Shown here in pieces: positions 45,454 to 52,292 of a stretch of DNA of 64,000 bases. The translations under genes and the position numbers were made by a program. Position 1 is the stretch's first letter. Every line of letters starts with the position of its first letter. Below the pieces are notes generated by a model that had not been told where the DNA came from, did not search any database, and was given only the letters and a program-made list of their open reading frames with translations. This stretch comes from Actinoplanes sp. M2I2 (GTDB taxonomy: Bacteria > Actinomycetota > Actinomycetes > Mycobacteriales > Micromonosporaceae), in NCBI RefSeq assembly GCF_023544445.1, contig NZ_JALPVJ010000032.1:23364-87363 (forward strand), in the 5' to 3' direction.

Positions 45454-46620
45454 TCAGCTCCGAATTCCAGCGCCATGGGGGAGGCTGAGATTCGGCCAGC
45501 GCGAACCCGGTGAGGCGGCATCGTGATGAATCGCTGCCGCCGTCCGAAGCGGCACCCCGCCACCCCCGTACCGTTCGGCGACGATCTCCGCGACGATCGA
45601 CAGCGCCGTCTCCTGCGGTGTACGGGCCCCGAGATCGAGGCCGATCGGCGAGTGCAGACGGCTCAGTTCCTCATCGGTCACGCCGGCCGCCCGGAGCCGT
45701 ACCAAACGGTCCTCATGAGTGCGCCGCGAACCCATGGCGCCGACGTAGGCGACCGGCAGCCGCAGGGCGGCTGCCAGTACCGGCACGTCGAACTTCGGAT
45801 CGTGGGTGAGCACACAGATGACAGTGCCCCCGTCGACACGCTGCGACTCCAGATAGCGATGCGGCCAGTCGACGACGACCTCGTCGGCGTCCGGAAATCG
45901 GGACTTGGTGGCGAACGTGGCTCGCGCGTCGCAGACGGTCACCCGGTAGTCGAGGAACTTGCCGATGCGCGCCAGGGCCGCGGCGTGGTCGATGGCCCCG
46001 AAGATCAGCATGCGCGGCGCCGGCGAGTTGCTCTCCACCAGCAGCGTCATCGGCTCCTGGCAGTAGCCGTCGGCAGTGCCCAGCTCGACGGTGCCCGTCT
46101 TGCCGGCGTGCAGCATGGCGATCGCGTGGAGCACCACGGCCTGATCCAGCCCCGGGTCGCCCAGGCTTCCTACGCTCGGCTGCCCGGACCGGACGACGAT
46201 GTAGCGCCCCACATGATCGTCCGGGCCGCGGACGATCGTCGCGACGGCGACCGGCTGGTCATTCGTGGCGTCCGCGAGAGCCTGCCCGAGTGTCGGCTCG
46301 GCACGAGGATCGTGGTGACGCAGGATCAGCTCGATCGTGCCGCCACAGGTGAGCCCGACACCGGACGCTTCATCGCCGTCGTAGCCGAAGGTGACAGTCC
46401 TCGGCTGGTGGTCACCGGCCAGCATCTCCTCGCTCGCCTGATGAACGGCGGAGTCGACACACCCGCCGGAAACGTTGCCCAGCACTGCTCCGGTGGAGTC
46501 GACGACAAGGGACGCCCCCGGTCGGCGCGGAGCGCTGCCGTGCACGCTCGTCACGGTCGCGGCGACGAACGGGATTCCCGCGTCGACGCGACGCAGCAGC
46601 TCCTCGGCGAGTTCAAGCAC
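45454..46620 (-). CDS. XdhC/CoxI-family molybdoenzyme maturation factor (388 aa)
   Basis: N-terminal XdhC_CoxI domain with TSVHGSAPRRPGASLVV and GNVSGGCVDSAV; central GLTCGGTIELIL; C-terminal Rossmann domain with LIFGAIDHAAALARIG, VTVCDARATFA, and the AYVGAMGSRRTHEDRL motif. XdhC-type proteins (PaoD in E. coli) bind the molybdenum cofactor, promote its sulfuration or cytidylation, and insert it into the large subunit. It is the third gene of the operon, 6 bp after the FAD subunit, and probably serves all three molybdopterin subunits in the window. It has two conserved Cys in SGGC and TCGG. Confidence 0.93.
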   Translation of the reverse strand: MLELAEELLRRVDAGIPFVAATVTSVHGSAPRRPGASLVVDSTGAVLGNVSGGCVDSAVHQASEEMLAGDHQPRTVTFGYDGDEASGVGLTCGGTIELILRHHDPRAEPTLGQALADATNDQPVAVATIVRGPDDHVGRYIVVRSGQPSVGSLGDPGLDQAVVLHAIAMLHAGKTGTVELGTADGYCQEPMTLLVESNSPAPRMLIFGAIDHAAALARIGKFLDYRVTVCDARATFATKSRFPDADEVVVDWPHRYLESQRVDGGTVICVLTHDPKFDVPVLAAALRLPVAYVGAMGSRRTHEDRLVRLRAAGVTDEELSRLHSPIGLDLGARTPQETALSIVAEIVAERYGGGGVPLRTAAAIHHDAASPGSRWPNLSLPHGAGIRS

Positions 46621-46626
46621 GGCCGT

Positions 46627-47607
46627 TCACCGACTCTCCGTCGTCAGCGCAGTGAGGGCGCGGACCAGCGTACGACGCAGCAGCGCGGGCTTGAAACCGT
46701 TGAGGGCCCGAGTTCGGGCACCGTCCGCGGCATTCTCCACGGCTGCCTCGAAAGCCGCCTCGCCGGCCCGTCGACCGGCCAGGGCCTTTTCGACGTTCGT
46801 CAGCCGCCACGGCTTGGTGCCCATCCCGCCCACGGCGACCCTGGCCTGCTTGATGGTGCGGCCGCTCATCTCCAGCGCGACGGCCGCCGAGGAGAGGGCG
46901 AACTCGTACGACTGCCGATCGCGGATCTTGAGGTAGAGGGATTTCGCCGCCCACGGCAGATGGGGAACGGTGATGCCGGTGATGAGCTCGCCCGGGCGCA
47001 GCACGTTCTCGAGGTGCGGGGTATTGCCGGGAACCTCGTAGAATCTGTCGAGCAGCACGGTCCGGACGCCCTGGGTCGACGCCAGATGCACCTCGGTGCT
47101 GAGCGCCACCAGCGCGACCGCCAGGTCGCTCGGGTGGGTGGCGATGCAGGCGTCGCTGGTTCCCAGGATCGCGTGGTTACGATTCACGCCGTTGAGCGCC
47201 GAGCAGCCGCTGCCGGGCGTCCGCTTGTTGCACGGCGTCGTGACGTCCCGGAAGTAGCCGCATCGGGTGCGCTGCAGGAGATTGCCGCCGATGCTGGCCA
47301 TGTTACGCAGCTGACCGGATGCGCTCAGTTCCAGAGCCTGGGAGATCACCGGGTACGACTCGCGCACGGTGCGATGCGCCGCTACGTCGCTCATCCGGTC
47401 GAGTGCGCCGATGTGCAGCCCGTCGCGGTCCCGCCTGATCCCGCGCAGCGGCAACCGGTTGATGTCCAGGACGTGTCCCGGAGTCATGACATCGAGTTTC
47501 ATGAGGTCGACCAGAGTCGTACCGCCGGCCAGGAAGGCAGCGCCGGGGCCGGCCGTCGAGAGGGCGTCGCGCACGGAGCGCGGCTGGCTGAACGTGTAGG
47601 GATGCAT
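46627..47607 (-). CDS. FAD-binding subunit with extra 4Fe-4S ligands, PaoB-like (326 aa)
   Basis: Medium subunit of a xanthine dehydrogenase-family enzyme. FAD motifs AGGTTLVDLMK (residues 27-37) and MASIGGNLLQ. Between them and the core lies a Cys insertion, RCGYFRD, TPCNKRTPGSGCSA and TSDACIATHPSD (Cys116, 126, 135, 154), the 4Fe-4S ligand set of E. coli PaoB that ordinary xanthine dehydrogenases lack. Its ATG overlaps the stop of the upstream FeS gene (TGATG), so translation is coupled. It passes electrons between the FeS subunit and the acceptor. Only one such gene is present for three large subunits. Confidence 0.93.
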   Translation of the reverse strand: MHPYTFSQPRSVRDALSTAGPGAAFLAGGTTLVDLMKLDVMTPGHVLDINRLPLRGIRRDRDGLHIGALDRMSDVAAHRTVRESYPVISQALELSASGQLRNMASIGGNLLQRTRCGYFRDVTTPCNKRTPGSGCSALNGVNRNHAILGTSDACIATHPSDLAVALVALSTEVHLASTQGVRTVLLDRFYEVPGNTPHLENVLRPGELITGITVPHLPWAAKSLYLKIRDRQSYEFALSSAAVALEMSGRTIKQARVAVGGMGTKPWRLTNVEKALAGRRAGEAAFEAAVENAADGARTRALNGFKPALLRRTLVRALTALTTESR

Positions 47608-48224
47608 CAGCGCATCACTTTCTGTGCGTCTTTGATCGCCTCGACGATGGCGGGGTAGCAACTGCATCGGCAGATGTTGCCGGACATGCTTTCCTTGATC
47701 TCGTTGTCGGAGTGAGCGCGCCCCTCCTCGACCACGGCGACCGCCGACATGATCTGTCCGGAGGTGCAGAAGCCACACTGCAAGCCGTCGCGCTCGATGA
47801 ACGCCTGCTGCATCGGGTGCAGCCGGTCACCGTTGGCGAGGCCCTCGATCGTGGTGACCTCGCGCTGGTCGGTCGTGGCGGCCAGCGTCAGACAGGACAG
47901 CACTCGCTCGCCGTCGACGTGCACGGTGCAGGCCCCGCACTGGCCGCGGTCGCAGCCCTTCTTCGTGCCGGTGAGCCCCAGCCTCTCGCGGAGGGTGTCC
48001 AGCAGGGTCACCCGCGGATCGACGACCACGGTCCGCATCGTGCCGTTGACTTTGACCCGTACCGACACAGTCTCCGCTGCGGCGGCGACAGCCGACGACG
48101 ACGCCGTCGCCTCCGCCACGCCCGCCACCAGCGGCGCCGCCACCGCCACGGCGACCGTGCTGCCCAGAACGGTCCGCCGGGACAAGCCCGACTGGCCGTC
48201 GTTCACTTCATCATTCGAACTCAT
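47607..48224 (-). CDS. Tat-exported 2Fe-2S subunit, PaoA-like (205 aa)
   Basis: Twin-arginine signal SRRTVLGSTVAVAVAAPLV (residues 15-33) with a long Ala-rich region after it. Two [2Fe-2S] clusters: the plant-ferredoxin type with Cys91, 96, 99 and 111 (CDRGQCGACT...C) and the helical type with Cys150, 153, 185 and 187 (CGFC...CRCSC). As in PaoABC, this subunit should carry the folded enzyme through the Tat system. First gene of the FeS-FAD-XdhC operon. It diverges from XRE regulator 3, with an operator-like site at 48429-48449 between them. Confidence 0.95.
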   Translation of the reverse strand: MSSNDEVNDGQSGLSRRTVLGSTVAVAVAAPLVAGVAEATASSSAVAAAAETVSVRVKVNGTMRTVVVDPRVTLLDTLRERLGLTGTKKGCDRGQCGACTVHVDGERVLSCLTLAATTDQREVTTIEGLANGDRLHPMQQAFIERDGLQCGFCTSGQIMSAVAVVEEGRAHSDNEIKESMSGNICRCSCYPAIVEAIKDAQKVMR

Positions 48225-48501
48225 GGGTTCTCCCCGGTTGGCCGGAAGGACAACAACGCAGTCGCCGACGCGGTCGACGGCTCGATGTCAGCCCACTCTC
48301 TTCAGTGGAGCTCCTTCGTGCCAGGACCTACCGATCCCAGGCTCACTTCGGCCGGCGCAACACCTGACGGCCTATAAGGGCCTTCGGCCGGTTGAAGTCA
48401 TCAGCCCGCCCGGGGGATGCGTAAGGGGGGATCGGCAGTCCGTGGCTTGCCAGGTCCGGCGGACGGTACAAAAGGGTGGAGCATCGAGAAAGGGCGGCGG
48501 C
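48225..48501. promoter_or_regulatory. Divergent promoter region, FeS operon / XRE regulator 3
   Basis: 277 bp holding both promoters. The operator candidate is at 48429-48449. No gene or hairpin of note. Confidence 0.6.
48429..48449 (+). promoter_or_regulatory. Candidate operator (GGATC-N6-CCGTGG)
   Basis: GGATC, GGCAGT, CCGTGG, CT. The core ends 56 bp before the start of XRE regulator 3. Same layout as 54790, 55851 and 58346. Confidence 0.5.
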
Positions 48502-49344
48502 ATGACTATTGATCGGGCCGGCTTGGCGGAGTTTCTCCGGCGCCGACGGCAGTCGTTGCAACCGGAGGACGTCGGTCTTCCGCGGGGACCACGCCGCAGG
48601 ACCGACGGCTTGCGCCGGGAGGAAGCAGCCGTGCTCTGCCATATGTCAAGCGACTACTATTCACGGCTCGAACGTGAGCGAGGGCCCCATCCGTCGGCGC
48701 AGATGATCACCTCGATCGCGCAGGGACTGCACCTCTCGCTGGAGGAGCGGGACCATCTGTTCCGGCTCTCCGGCCACCAGCCACCGCCCCGGGGTGGCGA
48801 GAGTGACTACATCAGTCCCGGTCTGCTGCGGGTGCTCGACCGGCTCGACGACACCCCGGCGGAGATCGTCACCGAACTCGGCGAGACCCTGCGGCAGAAC
48901 GCTCTCGGTACGGCACTCACGGGCGACACGACCAGCTACACCGGCCCAGCACGCTCCATCGCGTACCGGTGGTTCACCGACCCGGCGTCCCGGCAGCGGC
49001 ATGCCGCAGAACAGCAGGCCTTCATGTCCCGGCTGTTCGCCTCCTCCGCCCGGCAGGTCGTGACCATGCGCGGCCCGGGGTCGCGGGCGGCCCGGCTCGC
49101 CGACCTGCTTCTCGGCCGGAGCGAAGAGTTCCGGACGTTGTGGGAACGCCACGAGGTCGGCCTTCGGCCCCCCGACGGCAAGACGTTCATGCACCCGGAA
49201 ATCGGACGGCTCGAACTGTACTGCCAGACGCTGGTCGACCCGGGTCAAGCGCACCAACTGCACGTCTACACCGCCACGCCCGGCACGGAAACGCACCAGA
49301 AGCTGCAGCTGCTGTCCGTGATCGGCGTGCAATCGATGCGCTGA
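48502..49344 (+). CDS. XRE regulator with MmyB-like ligand domain, copy 3 (280 aa)
   Basis: Helix-turn-helix with FLRRRRQSLQPEDVGLP and GLRREEAAVLCHMSSDYYSRLERERG; ligand domain with ISPGLLRVLDRLDDTPAEI, ARSIAYRWFTDPASR, FMSRLF, LLLGRSEEFRTLWERHEV, HPEIGRL. Very close to copy 4 (54872). The ATG at 48502 starts the conserved DRAGLAEFLRRRR block. It diverges from the FeS-FAD-XdhC operon and is followed after 33 bp by moaA on the same strand, so it is well placed to regulate both molybdoenzyme and cofactor synthesis. Confidence 0.93.
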   Translation: MTIDRAGLAEFLRRRRQSLQPEDVGLPRGPRRRTDGLRREEAAVLCHMSSDYYSRLERERGPHPSAQMITSIAQGLHLSLEERDHLFRLSGHQPPPRGGESDYISPGLLRVLDRLDDTPAEIVTELGETLRQNALGTALTGDTTSYTGPARSIAYRWFTDPASRQRHAAEQQAFMSRLFASSARQVVTMRGPGSRAARLADLLLGRSEEFRTLWERHEVGLRPPDGKTFMHPEIGRLELYCQTLVDPGQAHQLHVYTATPGTETHQKLQLLSVIGVQSMR

Positions 49345-49377
49345 CAGCGGGGTCGTGCTGTCGAGGAAAGGAACCCC

Positions 49378-50415
49378 ATGGCTGTGGACTATCGAGGTTC
49401 GTCCCCTGTGGCCCCGCTGGCCGACAGGTTCGGGCGGGTAGCGACCGACCTGCGCGTGTCGCTGACCGATCGCTGCAACCTGCGCTGCACCTACTGCATG
49501 CCCGCGGAGGGGTTGGCCTGGCAGCCCCGCGAGCAACAACTGACCGACGACGAGGTCATCCGGCTCATCCGGGTCGCCGTCGAGATGCTCGGCGTCAAGC
49601 AGGTGCGGTTCACCGGAGGCGAGCCGCTACTGCGCCGCGGCCTTGTCGACATCGTGCAGTCGGCGGCGCGGCTCGAACCGCGCCCCCAGCTCATGCTGAC
49701 CACCAACGGCATCGGGCTCGATCGGCTCGCCGCTCCCCTGCGCGCCGCCGGCCTGGACCGGGTGAACGTCTCACTCGACACGCTCGACGCCGAGCGGTTC
49801 CACAAGCTGACGCGGCGGGACCGGCTCGCCGACGTCCTCCGCGGCCTGGCCCAGGCGGCCGCGGCCGGACTCACTCCCGTGAAGATCAACGCGGTGCTGA
49901 TCCGGGGCCTCAACGACGGCGATGCTCCTGAACTGCTCCGCTTCGCTCTCGCGCACGGCTACCAGCTGCGCTTCATCGAGCAGATGCCGCTCGATGCCCA
50001 GCATCAGTGGGACAGGAAATCCATGGTCACCGCCGACGAGATCCTGGCCGATCTCGAGCCGTACGGGCTGCGGGCCGATCCAGCACCTCGCGGAACGGCA
50101 CCGGCCGAGACCTGGCTGGTGCCCGGCCACGTCGACGCGGCCGGCCAACCGGCCAGGGTCGGGGTCATCGGCAGCGTGACGAAACCCTTCTGCGGCGACT
50201 GCGACCGCACCCGCCTCACCGCCGACGGTCAGGTGCGGGACTGCCTTTTCGCCACCACCGAGAGCGACCTCCGGTCACTTCTCCGCTCCGGTGCCACTGA
50301 CAGCGAACTGGCCTCGGCGTGGCAGACCGCCATGCGCGGCAAGCGGGCCGGCCACGGCATCGACGACCCCTCGTTCCTCCAACCTACGCGACCGATGTCC
50401 GCGATCGGCGGCTGA
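49378..50415 (+). CDS. moaA: GTP 3',8-cyclase MoaA (molybdopterin biosynthesis, 345 aa)
   Basis: Radical-SAM enzyme of the first step of molybdenum cofactor synthesis (GTP to 3',8-cyclo-H2-GTP, with MoaC giving cPMP). The N-terminal cluster is CNLRCTYC (Cys33, 37, 40), followed by VRFTGGEPLLRRGL; the C-terminal cluster is in FCGDCDRTRLTADGQVRDCLF, and the protein ends in the conserved Gly-Gly (SAIGG) needed for activity. Length is normal. ATG at 49378 with AAAGGAA upstream. Placement amid molybdoenzyme genes, 33 bp after XRE regulator 3, suggests dedicated supply. moaC and other moa genes are not in the window. Confidence 0.97.
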   Translation: MAVDYRGSSPVAPLADRFGRVATDLRVSLTDRCNLRCTYCMPAEGLAWQPREQQLTDDEVIRLIRVAVEMLGVKQVRFTGGEPLLRRGLVDIVQSAARLEPRPQLMLTTNGIGLDRLAAPLRAAGLDRVNVSLDTLDAERFHKLTRRDRLADVLRGLAQAAAAGLTPVKINAVLIRGLNDGDAPELLRFALAHGYQLRFIEQMPLDAQHQWDRKSMVTADEILADLEPYGLRADPAPRGTAPAETWLVPGHVDAAGQPARVGVIGSVTKPFCGDCDRTRLTADGQVRDCLFATTESDLRSLLRSGATDSELASAWQTAMRGKRAGHGIDDPSFLQPTRPMSAIGG

Positions 50416-50707
50416 GTCTCACGCGAGGTTGTCTCAGGGTCATGCCACAGGGCTGGGCAACGGCAGCGGCGACAACGACCTTTTCCGGATCCCGTGCCTT
50501 GTCGTTGGAGGTCTTCCTTGCGTATCCGAGGTCGGGGCCGAGCAGCCCCGCGTTCCGATGCGGGCGCCGGCGGCTCCATCGAATGATGCGGGGATGGAGG
50601 TCAACGCCCCCTGCGTCGCCGCACGAGATCCCACATGGCGTTGAGAGCAGCAGCAGGAATCGAAAGGTCTGCCTGTTTGTTACGCGGACTCCCCGTACGA
50701 CGCCTCA
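50416..50707. other. Intergenic region with epimerase relic
   Basis: 292 bp after moaA. The left part holds an SDR/epimerase C-terminal relic (50441-50549); the rest has no recognisable content. Confidence 0.5.
50441..50549 (-). pseudogene. Relic of an extended-SDR/epimerase C-terminus
   Basis: The minus strand encodes LLGPDLGYARKTSNDKAR followed directly by DPEKVVVAAAVA. This parallels the end of the gene at 60247-61281 (VPDLGYAKKVSNAKAQRVLGWHPRD..EAILAAA), with the VLGWxPR block deleted. It is the remains of a related reductase. Confidence 0.6.
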
Positions 50708-50986
50708 CTACCGCTTTCCTCCCGAATCGCTCACCGGAGCGTGGCCGGCGCCGACGAAGATCTCCACGGCCGGCCGATCACCGGCCCCGCTCACCACGAC
50801 GGTTACCGGCGTCCGACATCGCGCTGCCGGCAACTGGCTGATCCCGAAAGTCGTGTCGACTGCGGAAGGTCCGCCGACACCGGCCAGCGCAACGCCGGCG
50901 CCCGTGAACGCAGCGGCAATCAATAGCAGGACTGCCTCGCGGCGGCGGAAGCCCGGCCGGAGATCGCTGTCCTCGGGAGGCCTCAT
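50708..50986 (-). CDS. Small single-span membrane protein (92 aa)
   Basis: One transmembrane helix near the N-terminus (REAVLLLIAAAFTGAGVALAGV, hydrophobic part only ~18 residues) and a ~60-residue exported tail with VTVVVSGAG. Start ATG overlaps the stop of the upstream copper monooxygenase gene by four bases (ATGA), so the two are translationally coupled and likely act together, perhaps for membrane tethering or as a copper/electron partner (inference). No Cys/His cluster. Family not recognised. Confidence 0.7.
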   Translation of the reverse strand: MRPPEDSDLRPGFRRREAVLLLIAAAFTGAGVALAGVGGPSAVDTTFGISQLPAARCRTPVTVVVSGAGDRPAVEIFVGAGHAPVSDSGGKR

Positions 50987-52152
50987 GTCGTCGGCGACAC
51001 GGTCAGCAGCGGTGCACACATCTCGTCGGCAGTTCCCTCGCCCCAGACGACGTACCGGGCCGGCAACTGCCTCAGCTGTGGCAGGCGCTTGCGCAAGCCG
51101 ACGTCGAAGCTGCAGGTCGTACGCAACGTGTCGCCCGACTCGAGGGTGACGGGGTCCGGCAGGACGTGCAACGCCTGGTCGTCGAAGTTGAAATCAGGGA
51201 CGTCCAGCAGGATCTTCGCCTCCGGCGTGCCCGGGTTCAGCTCCACCTTGATGGATCGGCCCAGCAGGTGCATGTGTCCCCGGGTCGCGTACACCGTTAC
51301 CCCACCGGGCGCCGGAGTGTCGCAGGTCTGCCGGCTAGCCGGCCGCGGAGCGCCGTGGCCGCACATCCGCAGCAGCCAGTCGGCCCTGGCACCGATCTCG
51401 GTGCCGAACCGCTCATTGACGTCGGCGACCGCTGCAGCCCGGTCGCACAGCGGTCCGGACTCGTCAGCTGCGCACGGCAACTCGATCGGCGCCGCCAGCG
51501 GCAACGTGTCCAACGGCACGGTACGTGCGGTGCCGTTGCTCTGCCGCAACCGGACGCTGGACTGATCGGCCACCGTGTGCTCGTCAGCACCGAGCAGGTT
51601 GTAGTGGATCTGGACCACCAGGAGGCTGCCCGGCTCCATGGGATAACCCAGATCGCCGTCGAGCAGGGTCTCCGTGGCCCCGGGGGTCCACGTATCGACC
51701 CAGGTCGAGGAGGCCACCGGGCCGTCCATCCCGAAGCAGGTGTAGCCCTCCCCCGGCGCCCGGTCGTCCATCGCCCGGACCGTGTCGGCGGCCCCCGGCG
51801 GGACGACGAACGTGATGGCATGGTGGGCCATGGCCGCGTGCTGCGGCTGAAACTGTACGCCGGTCAGGAACACCGGGCGCTGGACGTCGGGATCGATGAC
51901 CACGCAGCGGTAGTCGTCACTGGCGCGCTCGGGCGGGGCGGGGGTGTAGGGCGCTGCCATCCGCAGCTGGACGAACTGTTCCCCGGCCCGCAGCGTTGGT
52001 GTCGAGCTGCCGATCACGGGGTGAGCGTGGCCCGCTCCTGCCGGCTCGTCGACGGCAGGGCCACTGCACGCCGCCGTCGCGGAGAGCAGGACCGTCGCCA
52101 CCACGGTGCGGGACAGCAGCCGCCGCACAGTGAGCGAGTTCCGATGTCTCAT
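50983..52152 (-). CDS. PHM/DBH-like copper monooxygenase lipoprotein (389 aa)
   Basis: Signal peptide with lipobox ending at Cys29 (LLSATAAC), so a membrane-anchored exported protein. The ligand pattern of type II copper, ascorbate-dependent monooxygenases (peptidylglycine and dopamine hydroxylases) is visible: MAHHAITF (His110-111), QIHYNLL (His183), RGHMHLLG (His293 and 295) and a late DEMC (Met378), with several Cys for disulfides. The likely role is hydroxylation of a small molecule or peptide at the cell surface. Start at 52152 is backed by AAGGACGAG; a longer frame gives no signal peptide. A partial, deleted copy lies at 58363-58479. Confidence 0.85.
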   Translation of the reverse strand: MRHRNSLTVRRLLSRTVVATVLLSATAACSGPAVDEPAGAGHAHPVIGSSTPTLRAGEQFVQLRMAAPYTPAPPERASDDYRCVVIDPDVQRPVFLTGVQFQPQHAAMAHHAITFVVPPGAADTVRAMDDRAPGEGYTCFGMDGPVASSTWVDTWTPGATETLLDGDLGYPMEPGSLLVVQIHYNLLGADEHTVADQSSVRLRQSNGTARTVPLDTLPLAAPIELPCAADESGPLCDRAAAVADVNERFGTEIGARADWLLRMCGHGAPRPASRQTCDTPAPGGVTVYATRGHMHLLGRSIKVELNPGTPEAKILLDVPDFNFDDQALHVLPDPVTLESGDTLRTTCSFDVGLRKRLPQLRQLPARYVVWGEGTADEMCAPLLTVSPTT

Positions 52153-52292
52153 CGTCTCGTCCTTTCCGGGGCAGTTCCTGGACAACGGGTTCAGCGGCTG
52201 ATGCGCACCTTCGAATGGGTGCCGTCGTCGGCCGACATGCGAACGAGCCGGAAATGAAATGTGCGGCACCCGGTGGGTGCCGCGCATTCGCC

